Source: an uncultured Clostridia bacterium (lineage in GTDB: Bacteria > Bacillota > Clostridia > Oscillospirales > Acutalibacteraceae). Taken from it: a DNA stretch of 48,312 nucleotides. Positions within the stretch are counted from its first letter, which is position 1. Each line of letters opens with the position of its first letter. Under the pieces are notes generated by a model, which saw only the letters and a program-made list of their open reading frames with translations, was not told where the DNA came from and made no database searches. The translations under genes were made by a program, and so were the position numbers. Location: assembly GCA_947627055.1 (NCBI GenBank), contig CANQUS010000013.1, positions 1 to 48,312 of the forward strand, read 5' to 3'. Below, one piece after another: positions 21,984 to 28,475 of this stretch.

Positions 21984-23317
21984 AATTGAATGCAGCATAT
22001 TTGCGCGTGTCCACCGAGGCGCAAACTGAAAAATATGGTCTTGATGTCCAAAGGGACAAAATTGGCGACTACTGCCAAAGACACAAAATAAAAATAGACC
22101 GCTGGTACACCGACGGCGGCTACAGCGGAAGCAAATTAGAGCGCCCTGAAATACAGCGCCTACTTGACGACTGCAAAAAGGGCGAAATCGGGACTATTTA
22201 TGTATATAAACTTGACAGGCTGAGCCGCGACACAGTGGACACGCTGAACCTGATAAACAAAGTCTTTCCTGATTGCGGCGTAAATGTCGTGTCAATGACG
22301 GAAGAAATCAGAACCGTTAGCCCAATGGATAAGGTTACTATCACAATGAATGCGGCTATGAACCAGTATGAGCGCGAGGTAATGAGAATGCGAATGTCCG
22401 CAGGAATGTTGGAGCGCATTAAAAAAGGCTACTGGATGGGCGGCGGCAGAGTGCCGTTTGGCTATTACTACGACCGCAACGACGGCATTTTACACCCGTC
22501 TGATGAGGCTGAAAAAGTGAGAGAGGCATACAGGCTATACCTTGACGGCTATTCCTGCGAGAGAATATCAAAGATTTTAGGCTTTAAAGGTGACAGGATT
22601 GTCACCCAAATATTAAAGCGCAAGTCCAACATAGGGCTGATAGAGTACCGAGGGGAAGTCTATCAAGGCAAGCACGAGCCTATAGTTGATGAAAAGCTGT
22701 TTTACGAAGTCCAAAAGATGATGAAGAAACGCACAACAAACGCCCACGTTACGGACAATCATATGCTGACAGGCTTATGCTTTTGCGGCGTGTGTGGCGC
22801 GCGAATGCGTTATCAAAAATGGGGGAAGTATCACAAAATCGTATGCTATTCACAATATAAAAACAAAGAGTATATGATACGCGACCGAAATTGTGACAAT
22901 GACAAGGCATTTGCCACAGAGGTTGAAAGCGGCGTAGAAGCCCTATTTATGGAATTTGTCGCGAATGTCGACGAGGGCAGGCAGGAAAAAAGCAACGCGG
23001 ATTTTGTCGAAAGCGAAATAGCCAAGGCGAATACCAAAATCAAAAAGCTGTACAACATCTACATAGAGAATGAAAGCGAAAATCTAATGGAGATGATTAA
23101 GGCAGAGGAAAGCCGAGTAAAAGAGCTTAAAAAACAGCTTGAGGCAGAAAAGGAAAAAGCCTACAGCTCTACGGCGGATAAGCTTGACGAAATCAGGCGT
23201 ATGTCCGATGTGTGGGACAGCTTAAAGGACAGCGAAAAGAACCGAGTTTTGAAGCTATGCGTCGAAAAGGTGATTATCACACACAGCAGGATTGACATAC
23301 ATTTTGCGCCACTTTAA
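21980..23317 (+). CDS. int: Large serine recombinase (integrase)
   Basis: A 445-residue integrase. The catalytic domain begins AAYLRVSTEAQ (nucleophile S11) and contains the LDRLSRD motif; the recombinase domain (about 150-260) includes GRVPFGYYY; a zinc ribbon follows (CFCGVCG near residue 270, then C and RDRNC); a coiled coil (about 340-400) and short C-terminal tail end the protein. It catalyses attP x attB integration without host factors. Length is at the short end for the family but all parts are visible. Confidence 0.92.
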   Translation: MKLNAAYLRVSTEAQTEKYGLDVQRDKIGDYCQRHKIKIDRWYTDGGYSGSKLERPEIQRLLDDCKKGEIGTIYVYKLDRLSRDTVDTLNLINKVFPDCGVNVVSMTEEIRTVSPMDKVTITMNAAMNQYEREVMRMRMSAGMLERIKKGYWMGGGRVPFGYYYDRNDGILHPSDEAEKVREAYRLYLDGYSCERISKILGFKGDRIVTQILKRKSNIGLIEYRGEVYQGKHEPIVDEKLFYEVQKMMKKRTTNAHVTDNHMLTGLCFCGVCGARMRYQKWGKYHKIVCYSQYKNKEYMIRDRNCDNDKAFATEVESGVEALFMEFVANVDEGRQEKSNADFVESEIAKANTKIKKLYNIYIENESENLMEMIKAEESRVKELKKQLEAEKEKAYSSTADKLDEIRRMSDVWDSLKDSEKNRVLKLCVEKVIITHSRIDIHFAPL

Positions 23318-23322
23318 CTATA

Positions 23323-23370
23323 TTTTCCCCTATCTATAATCATACCAACGAATATAGAAAGGGGAGAAAA
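23323..23370. other. Candidate attP
   Basis: Starting six bases after the integrase stop, TTCCCCTATCTATAATCAT (23325-23343) forms an imperfect inverted repeat with 23348-23366. From the CCCC/GGGG blocks inward, 14 of 18 facing positions match, and the symmetry axis falls between 23345 and 23346, giving a central dinucleotide CC. Size, symmetry and position next to int fit a serine-integrase attP. The exact crossover is not proven. Confidence 0.6.
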
Positions 23371-23408
23371 GGCAAAACAGCGCGTAAATACTGGATTTGT
23401 CGAAAAGT

Positions 23409-23444
23409 AAAATGGTACAAGTCCGCTGAATTATATCGTATAAT
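23409..23444 (+). promoter_or_regulatory. Conserved phage promoter copy 2
   Basis: AAAATGGTAC at 23409-23418, 20 bases, TATAAT at 23439-23444. It lies just beyond attP and drives the accessory genes from 23465. In the integrated prophage it would stand at the very end of the element. Confidence 0.75.
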
Positions 23445-23464
23445 ATGGATTGTGGAGGTATATT

Positions 23465-23833
23465 ATGAGCAGGTGGATTAGATACAACCCCAATCCCAAG
23501 GGCAGGCGTGTAGGCGATTGTGCCATAAGAGCGTGCTGCAAGGCGACTGGTAAAACTTGGAATGAGGTTTTTGACAGCTTAGTGAATATCGCATACATGC
23601 AAAAAGATGTTCTGTCGGCAAACAGCGTGTGGGGACAGTATCTGCGCGATAACGGCTATGTGAGAGTAGAGCCTGATTATCCAATGGATATATATAAATT
23701 CTGCGTTAATTTCCCCGAAGGTACATATGTTTTGTGCTGTGGCGACCACGCTGTAACGGCTGTTGACGGGTATTTTTACGACACTTGGGACAGCTCGGAG
23801 AAAAGAATTGTGTATTATTGGGAGCGTGAATAA
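23465..23833 (+). CDS. Papain-like cysteine peptidase-fold protein
   Basis: A 122-residue protein starting at ATG 23465 behind GGAGGT. It has GDCAIRA (Cys 19), then after ~70 residues GDHAVTAVDG (His 95) and YDTWDS (Asp 106), the order and spacing of a C39/papain-like catalytic triad. It lacks a signal peptide. Small phage members of this fold have no established role; host-protein cleavage or transglutaminase-like activity would be possible. Confidence 0.65.
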   Translation: MSRWIRYNPNPKGRRVGDCAIRACCKATGKTWNEVFDSLVNIAYMQKDVLSANSVWGQYLRDNGYVRVEPDYPMDIYKFCVNFPEGTYVLCCGDHAVTAVDGYFYDTWDSSEKRIVYYWERE

Positions 23834-24009
23834 TGGGTAAATATTCAAAAATCAAATGGAAAGAACGAATAGAAGAAGACGGCGTAGTAATCCAAGAAGG
23901 TACAAAAATACCAATCGAAATATGGGAATATTATATTGCACATGGATATGATTTAAGGGGCATACCGCTCAACGCCGATACTTGCAAAGAGATAGCGGAA
24001 CTGTTATAA
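23833..24009 (+). CDS. Small hypothetical protein
   Basis: A 58-residue protein with its ATG overlapping the previous stop (TAATG). It contains a mixed charged N-terminus and IPIEIWEYYIAHGYDLRGIP. The tight coupling suggests a joint function with the peptidase-like protein. No family recognised. Confidence 0.6.
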   Translation: MGKYSKIKWKERIEEDGVVIQEGTKIPIEIWEYYIAHGYDLRGIPLNADTCKEIAELL

Positions 24010-24038
24010 TGTTTAAAAATGTATCGGAGGTTGGGAAT

Positions 24039-24311
24039 ATGGAAAACGATAACTTAAACGAGCAGGAAGAAAAAGGGCTTGCTATGGAAATGCTAGGGGA
24101 GCTGAAGAACACTATCACAGCTCAATGGATTTTAATAGTAATCCTTATAGTGCTGCTTGCAGGAACAAACATATATCATGTGTGGCAATGGTCACAATTT
24201 GACACTGTAGTAGTTGACAGCGGACAGGGCGGCAATGCAGGATATGTGGGAAATGACGGAGATGTAAATAATTATGGCGAAAGTAGCGGTACACAAAAAG
24301 AAGAAAGGTAA
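24039..24311 (+). CDS. Membrane-anchored small protein
   Basis: A 90-residue protein. ATG 24039 is preferred (GGAGG eight bases away); ATG 24009 would add ten residues. A cytoplasmic acidic N-terminus, one membrane helix (about residues 31-50), then a Gly/Asn-rich outer tail (GGNAGYVGNDGDVNNYG). Similar single-pass proteins with Gly-rich tails occur in gut phages; role unknown. Confidence 0.6.
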   Translation: MENDNLNEQEEKGLAMEMLGELKNTITAQWILIVILIVLLAGTNIYHVWQWSQFDTVVVDSGQGGNAGYVGNDGDVNNYGESSGTQKEER

Positions 24312-24348
24312 AAAGCCATCAAAAGGCACAAGAATAAAAAAGAAGTAG
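24274..24348 (+). CDS. Very basic 24-residue peptide (doubtful)
   Basis: An overlapping frame encodes 24 residues, 12 of them lysine (MAKVAVHKKKKGKK...). No clear ribosome binding site. It lies between two well-supported genes and would be translated only by coupling or re-initiation. Possibly spurious. Confidence 0.3.
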   Translation: MAKVAVHKKKKGKKPSKGTRIKKK

Positions 24349-24353
24349 GTGCA

Positions 24354-24557
24354 GTGTTGAAAATACCCGATTTTGTCAAGTCTGAAATTGACTACATAAA
24401 AGAAAATGCTAATTTCACAGAACGAGAAGAAAACCTGTTTTATATGCGAAACAAGGAGCTATCCTTGGAAGAATGCGCCGAGCGTATGAATTGCAGCATA
24501 TCAACAGTGTATCGGGTAAATAAGAGTATGAAAAAGAAAATAAAGAAAGTTTTGTGA
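24354..24557 (+). CDS. Sigma-region-4-like HTH protein
   Basis: A 67-residue protein with GTG start. After a helical N-terminus it has TEREENLFYMRNKELSLEEC and CAERMNCSISTVYRVNKSM, a sigma-70 region 4 / LuxR-like helix-turn-helix. It ends the short operon driven by the copy-2 promoter and is followed directly by a terminator. A small region-4 protein could direct RNA polymerase to the unusual AAAATGGTAC promoters; this is a hypothesis. Confidence 0.65.
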   Translation: MLKIPDFVKSEIDYIKENANFTEREENLFYMRNKELSLEECAERMNCSISTVYRVNKSMKKKIKKVL

Positions 24558-24576
24558 CAGGTTTTTAGAAGATTTT

Positions 24577-24612
24577 AGGCAGATACTTGAAATGGTATCT
24601 GCCTTATTTTTA
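24577..24612 (+). terminator. Rho-independent terminator
   Basis: A perfect 10-bp stem AGGCAGATAC/GTATCTGCCT (24577-24586 with 24595-24604) with an 8-nt loop, followed by TATTTTTA. It ends the 23465-24557 operon. Confidence 0.85.
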
Positions 24613-24721
24613 TGCCAAAATAAAGCTATGGAAACATTACTTTTTAATCTATGGGGCTTTTCACCCTGCTATTTAACCGCCAGCGACGGCGTATTTATCG
24701 AAGAATTAAAGGAGGATAACG

Positions 24722-25258
24722 ATGTTATACCCGAACCCATATTCCCAAGCTTACCAGCAACCATATCAGGGCATTCCTGCGCCAATGGATAGATTAACGC
24801 AAATGCAGCAGCAACAATACCAAATGGCGCAGCCTACACCACAGCAGCAGAGCGGACAAAGCTTATTATATGTCCAAGGCGAGGCGGCGGCTAAAAGTTG
24901 GATTGTAGGCAATGGACAGTCTGTGTTGCTTATGGACAGCGAGCAGCCAGTATTTTACATAAAATCCGCGGACAATTCGGGCATACCGCTCCCATTAAGA
25001 ATATTTGATTATAAAGAGCGCGTACAGACCGTACCGCAGGCAGTACCACAAGCTCCGCAGACGCAGGAAGTAAATTTAGACAAATATGTCACAAGGGCAG
25101 AATATGACGAGTTAAATGCCAAGTTAAGCAACGAGTTAAACGCCAAGTATGCCGAGATTGTGAACAAATTAAACAGCTTTTCCGCTCCTGATGTTTATGT
25201 CGAAAACAGGGCGACGGCGGTAAAGTCCAAGAGCAAAGGGGGAAATGACAATGGCTAG
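24722..25258 (+). CDS. Q-rich protein of the unknown module
   Basis: A 178-residue protein behind AAAGGAGG. N-terminal 50 residues are Gln/Pro/Tyr-rich and disordered; then a compact segment VQGEAAAKSW...VLLMDSEQPVFYIKSADNSG, which I remember as recurring in gut Firmicutes phages; then a coiled-coil with two copies of ELNAK. No function is known. First gene of a six-gene block. Confidence 0.65.
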   Translation: MLYPNPYSQAYQQPYQGIPAPMDRLTQMQQQQYQMAQPTPQQQSGQSLLYVQGEAAAKSWIVGNGQSVLLMDSEQPVFYIKSADNSGIPLPLRIFDYKERVQTVPQAVPQAPQTQEVNLDKYVTRAEYDELNAKLSNELNAKYAEIVNKLNSFSAPDVYVENRATAVKSKSKGGNDNG

Positions 25259-25472
25259 TCCGATATTTAATGCTATAGGAAACGGCGGAAACAATCCCTT
25301 TGCGATAGTAGAGCAGTTTATTAATTTTGCCAACAATTTCAAGGGAAATCCGCAGCAGGAAGTTCAAAAGCTGCTTAGTTCGGGGCAGATGACGCAGCAG
25401 CAGTTGAACGCCTTGCAGGGACAGGCTACGCAGTTTAGGCAGCTTTTAAGTAAATTCCCAAGACCTAAATAG
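25251..25472 (+). CDS. Small module protein
   Basis: A 73-residue protein; ATG 25251 has normal spacing from AAAGGGGG, and overlaps the previous gene by eight bases. N-terminal Gly/Asn segment then Gln-rich helices (QMTQQQLNALQGQATQFRQLL). Likely a structural or scaffolding peptide; unknown. Confidence 0.6.
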   Translation: MASPIFNAIGNGGNNPFAIVEQFINFANNFKGNPQQEVQKLLSSGQMTQQQLNALQGQATQFRQLLSKFPRPK

Positions 25473-25515
25473 AAAACTTTGCGCAGAGTTTAAATAAATT
25501 AAATGGAGGTAAATT

Positions 25516-26298
25516 ATGGACACAGGTGGAATACCAATTACAATGAATGTCGAACCAGCAGGCAGCGGCAACAATAACGGCGGCGGCTTTGGTTGGGGCG
25601 GCGACGGTGCGTGGTTTTTAATCATTTTATTTTTGTTCGTGTTCTGTGGCTGGGGTAACGGCTTTGGCGGTTACGGCAACGGCGGCGGTACAATGGGCGC
25701 AGGCTTCCAAGGCTACGCGACAAGAGCGGACATTAATGAGGGCTTTGCACTCAACAACTTGCAGAGCGGCATAAGCGCGATACAGCAGGGCATTTGCGAC
25801 GCTACATATGCGCTCAACAACGCTATTCAGGGCGGATTTAACACGACCAACACGAATATGCTACAGGGCTTTAACGGCGTGCAAGCTATGATTAGCAACC
25901 TTGGCGCACAGTTACAACAGTGCTGCTGCAATATCGAGAAACTTGTGCAAGATGTAAATTACAATATGGCGACAGGCTTCTGCAATGTACAGAACACAAT
26001 GAACAACAACACGCGTGACATTATCGACAGCCAGAACACCACAGGACGGGCAATCTTAGAGAAACTGTCGCAAATGGAGTACAACAGCTTGAATGACAAG
26101 TATCAGCAGGCACTTGCAGAAAATCAGTCGCTTAGGTTTATGGCTAGTCAGACAGCACAGAACCAGTTCATCACTCAGGTTGGCAACGACATTGTGCAGC
26201 AGTTACAGCCCACACCTAAGCCTTGCTGGCTGACATGCTCACCATACCAGAGCGCGACAATGTTCGCAAACGCGCTCACTAACGGATATAATTGCTAA
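25516..26298 (+). CDS. Gly-rich membrane protein with tri-cysteine motif
   Basis: A 260-residue protein: Gly/Asn-rich N-terminus, one strongly hydrophobic helix (WFLIILFLFVFCGW, about residues 35-48), a second Gly-rich patch, then long amphipathic helices in which phenylalanine/asparagine-rich units repeat, a CCC motif (QQCCCN) and NNNTRDIIDSQN. This architecture recurs in many Clostridia gut phages without a known function. It could be a membrane-associated virion or host-surface protein. Confidence 0.65.
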   Translation: MDTGGIPITMNVEPAGSGNNNGGGFGWGGDGAWFLIILFLFVFCGWGNGFGGYGNGGGTMGAGFQGYATRADINEGFALNNLQSGISAIQQGICDATYALNNAIQGGFNTTNTNMLQGFNGVQAMISNLGAQLQQCCCNIEKLVQDVNYNMATGFCNVQNTMNNNTRDIIDSQNTTGRAILEKLSQMEYNSLNDKYQQALAENQSLRFMASQTAQNQFITQVGNDIVQQLQPTPKPCWLTCSPYQSATMFANALTNGYNC

Positions 26299-26365
26299 AA
26301 CTAAATAATGTGTATCTTTTCCGCGAAACATCGGGAATGTTCGGCACTTGCCGTTATTACAATAG

Positions 26366-26389
26366 GGGCGGTGGAATACCGCCCTTTTT
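26366..26389 (+). terminator. Rho-independent terminator inside the module
   Basis: GGGCGGT (26366-26372) pairs perfectly with ACCGCCC (26378-26384), loop GGAAT, followed by TTTTT. It lies only about 10 bases before the next gene, so it may act as an attenuator rather than a full stop. Confidence 0.8.
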
Positions 26390-26400
26390 AAGGAGGAAGT

Positions 26401-26619
26401 ATGAAAGAATTAATAGAAAAGAAGTTAGAAGAACACGCCAAAACTGTAGTTGAGAAAGAGTTTATCACAATGGAGGACATAAACTTTTTGATTTATATGC
26501 TCAACCGCTTTGAGATGAAGGAAAACGCAGTGGCGGCGAGGGTGGAAAAGGAAGCGTCTGAAAAGGCGTGGCGCGACAGAATGACAGCAATGCTTGATAC
26601 AACGATAGGAGGTAGATAA
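26401..26619 (+). CDS. Small helical module protein
   Basis: A 72-residue charged helical protein behind AAGGAGG, immediately downstream of the terminator hairpin. Possibly a coiled-coil partner for its neighbours. Function unknown. Confidence 0.6.
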   Translation: MKELIEKKLEEHAKTVVEKEFITMEDINFLIYMLNRFEMKENAVAARVEKEASEKAWRDRMTAMLDTTIGGR

Positions 26620-26620
26620 T

Positions 26621-27046
26621 ATGGCTGAATATGTTAATGTACCAGTACAGACGATACAGGCTAATCAGAACGCTATTTTTTCGAGTGAAACAAGCTGCTG
26701 CAATAGTGGCTGCGTGATACACAGGACAGGCAGCGGACAGTTTACGCTGCGCGGCGGTTCGCAGAATTGCAGGGCTAAATACAGGGTAACATTTTCGGGC
26801 AATATCGCGATTGCCGCCGCAGGCGAGGTAACGCCTATATCAGTAGCAATAGCGATAAATGGCGAAGCGGATTTGTCAACCAATGCAATAGTTACTCCTG
26901 CTGCCGCAGGCGATTATTTCAATGTTGCGATGAGCACAGATGTATGGGTGCCAAGATGTTGCTGCGCACAGGTATCAATCAAGAATACATCGGGGCAGGC
27001 TATAGACTTACAGAACGCGAACATTACGATTAACAGGGAGGGATAA
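26621..27046 (+). CDS. Jelly-roll-like module protein with cysteine clusters
   Basis: A 141-residue beta-rich protein: YVNVPVQTIQANQNAIF, VIHRTGSGQFTLRGG, a series of alternating hydrophobic strands, VPRCCCAQVSIKNTSGQAI and a final NANITI. This matches a family I remember from gut phages and Firmicutes, with a TNF/C1q-like beta sandwich expected. Cysteine clusters (SCCNSGC, RCCC) recall the CCC of the protein at 25516. Possible virion decoration or surface-displayed protein. Confidence 0.6.
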   Translation: MAEYVNVPVQTIQANQNAIFSSETSCCNSGCVIHRTGSGQFTLRGGSQNCRAKYRVTFSGNIAIAAAGEVTPISVAIAINGEADLSTNAIVTPAAAGDYFNVAMSTDVWVPRCCCAQVSIKNTSGQAIDLQNANITINREG

Positions 27047-27048
27047 TT

Positions 27049-27546
27049 ATGCACAAATTGAGAGAAAACGCAGAAAAAGAGTTGAAAGCCATAGAGGAAA
27101 AAGGCTTGACCGCCTCCAATCTTGATAATGCCTATAAGCTTGTAGAGATTATGAAAGGCATTGACAAGGTGGACTTAATGCAGAGTGGTGAATATTCTAA
27201 TAATTATTCCCGTAATCGTGGCTATTCGCGTGACGACGGCTATGCAAACGACTACGACAACGGCAATTCATACCGCAGGGGGCGCAATTCACGCACAGGG
27301 GAATATATGCACCGCCCGAACTATTCACGCCTGACAGGTGATGATACGGATATGGAAGAATACAGGCGCAGGAAAAGCGAGTATTCTAACAGCAGAGACG
27401 GGGAAAGCAAGGAGAAAATGCTTGAAGCACTTGACGACTTTATGTCTGGGGTATGCGGAATGATGAAACAGCTCACCAAGGATGCGGATTGTCGGGAAGA
27501 AAGGGAAGTTATACAGAATTGGTGCAGAAAGATAGCGGAAATCTAA
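27049..27546 (+). CDS. Arg/Tyr/Ser-rich module protein
   Basis: A 165-residue protein: an N-terminal helix, a long low-complexity middle rich in Tyr, Arg, Asn, Ser and Gly (about residues 45-120, many Y-S-R and R-G-R units), and a helical C-terminus with three cysteines. The last gene of the module, followed by a terminator. Low-complexity basic/aromatic regions often bind nucleic acid or phase-separate; not proven here. Confidence 0.6.
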   Translation: MHKLRENAEKELKAIEEKGLTASNLDNAYKLVEIMKGIDKVDLMQSGEYSNNYSRNRGYSRDDGYANDYDNGNSYRRGRNSRTGEYMHRPNYSRLTGDDTDMEEYRRRKSEYSNSRDGESKEKMLEALDDFMSGVCGMMKQLTKDADCREEREVIQNWCRKIAEI

Positions 27547-27547
27547 G

Positions 27548-27578
27548 AGAGAGGGCGGTTAAAATCCGCTCTCTTTTT
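27548..27578 (+). terminator. Rho-independent terminator
   Basis: A stem formed by 27550-27558 and 27566-27574 (one G-U pair) around TTAAAAT, followed by TTTTT. It ends the 24722-27546 module and directly precedes the conserved promoter at 27586. Confidence 0.8.
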
Positions 27579-27585
27579 AAATTGA

Positions 27586-27622
27586 AAAATGGTACAACAC
27601 CCACGCAGGCTTGCGGTATAAT
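27586..27622 (+). promoter_or_regulatory. Conserved phage promoter copy 3
   Basis: AAAATGGTAC at 27586-27595, 21 bases, TATAAT at 27617-27622, directly after a terminator. It drives the cysteine-rich KTR gene and the following small genes. Confidence 0.75.
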
Positions 27623-27650
27623 ATAAAGAGAAATGTTAAGGAGGGCGATA

Positions 27651-27812
27651 ATGGAATATAAATGGCTACTATGCCCGATATGTAAAAGTAAAACCCGAAC
27701 AAAACTACGCCCCGACACAGAGGCGAAAAATCTAATCGTTTTCTGCCCGAAGTGCAAGAATGAGAGCGTGGTTAATGTTAAAAATATGGAAATCGAGGAA
27801 GCGGAATGTTAG
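27651..27812 (+). CDS. Cysteine-rich KTR protein
   Basis: A 53-residue protein with CPICKSKTR and CPKCKNES separated by about 20 residues, the exact pattern of the Cys_rich_KTR family (PF14205), small zinc ribbons found in mobile elements of Firmicutes. Function unknown. It is the first gene after the copy-3 promoter. Confidence 0.85.
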   Translation: MEYKWLLCPICKSKTRTKLRPDTEAKNLIVFCPKCKNESVVNVKNMEIEEAEC

Positions 27813-27925
27813 AAATATTACGATTTATATTTAGTGAATGGTATATATATTTTGGGACAATAATTCTCATTTGTTGCATAGGCGAAAGCGTCGCCGAAAT
27901 TGTTCAAGCGATAAAAGGAAAATAA
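27806..27925 (+). CDS. Small membrane protein
   Basis: A 39-residue protein overlapping the KTR gene by seven bases. Its central region (WYIYFGTIILICCIG) is a membrane helix. Coupled translation with the KTR gene suggests a joint role. Confidence 0.55.
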   Translation: MLEILRFIFSEWYIYFGTIILICCIGESVAEIVQAIKGK

Positions 27926-27984
27926 ACATACAAGCAAAGCAACTTAGAGTGGCAAATATAAAATAAAGTTAAAGGAGAATGACA

Positions 27985-28203
27985 ATGGTAAACACAACAA
28001 ATTACAGTATTGACGGGACCAGCAACATCAATGGAATGGATATTGCGTATTTTAATGCAAGCTCAAGCGGCGAGAATTTTGTCGTCGCGAAAAACATAGT
28101 AAACAAGGAAATTTACGAGGAGAACAAAGAGCAGTGCGAGGCAGATTTTAAAGAATTTGAGCAAAAAGCTATGGAATGCTTTGAAGGTATGCCACGAATG
28201 TAA
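27985..28203 (+). CDS. Small hypothetical protein
   Basis: A 72-residue protein; ATG 27985 preferred over 27979 because of spacing to AAAGGAG. It opens with a short beta-rich part (TNYSIDGTSNINGMDIAYF) and ends in a charged helix. Related in look to small phage proteins of unknown role. Followed by a terminator. Confidence 0.6.
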   Translation: MVNTTNYSIDGTSNINGMDIAYFNASSSGENFVVAKNIVNKEIYEENKEQCEADFKEFEQKAMECFEGMPRM

Positions 28204-28240
28204 AAGTTAAATATAGCAAGTGCCAGTCACAAGTTGCAGT

Positions 28241-28275
28241 GCCAGTAGTGTTAAATACCTACTGGCTTTTTATTT
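28241..28275 (+). terminator. Rho-independent terminator
   Basis: GCCAGTAG (28241-28248) pairs perfectly with CTACTGGC (28259-28266) and is followed by TTTTTATTTT. It ends the KTR operon before the tRNA-like element. Confidence 0.85.
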
Positions 28276-28298
28276 TGCCGTTACCTTTTTTTCATTTT

Positions 28299-28325
28299 GC
28301 GCCCATTCTTTATGGGTGGGCGCGC
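28299..28325 (+). other. GC-rich hairpin before the tRNA-like element
   Basis: GCGCCCA and TGGGCGC can form a perfect 7-bp stem; an alternative inner CCCAT/ATGGG stem competes with it. It stands between the KTR terminator and the tRNA-like fold in the leader of the capsid operon. Confidence 0.5.
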
Positions 28326-28332
28326 CTCCCAA

Positions 28333-28402
28333 GCTGCCATAGCTCAATTAGCAGAGCAGCTACGCAAGTAGCAGGGTATAGGTGCAAATCCTATTGGCAG
28401 GA
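28333..28402 (+). ncRNA. tRNA-like element with a GCAA tetraloop instead of an anticodon loop
   Basis: The 70-nt stretch fits a cloverleaf: acceptor strands 28333-28339 and 28395-28401 (6 of 7 pairs), TA, D stem GCTC/GAGC with loop AATTAGCA, a middle stem GCTAC/GTAGC, five-base variable region, T stem ATAGG/CCTAT with a 7-nt loop TGCAAAT, and discriminator A. The middle arm has only GCAA in the loop, so there is no anticodon and no decoding. No CCA is encoded. It could be a degenerate tRNA or a functional tRNA mimic in the leader of the capsid operon. Confidence 0.55.
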
Positions 28403-28475
28403 CTATCACTTGGCGAAGTATAAACGCTAACTCACCACAGGCACAGACCTGTATAAAAATGTATGGAGGAAAACT

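Noticed and set aside
24592-24792. Plus-strand frame of 66 codons
   Set aside because: It begins inside the loop of a strong terminator and overlaps the next gene; no ribosome binding site at its start.
28333-28402. Functional tRNA gene
   Set aside because: The anticodon arm has only a 4-nt loop, the first acceptor pair is G-G, and no CCA is encoded; kept as a tRNA-like element.
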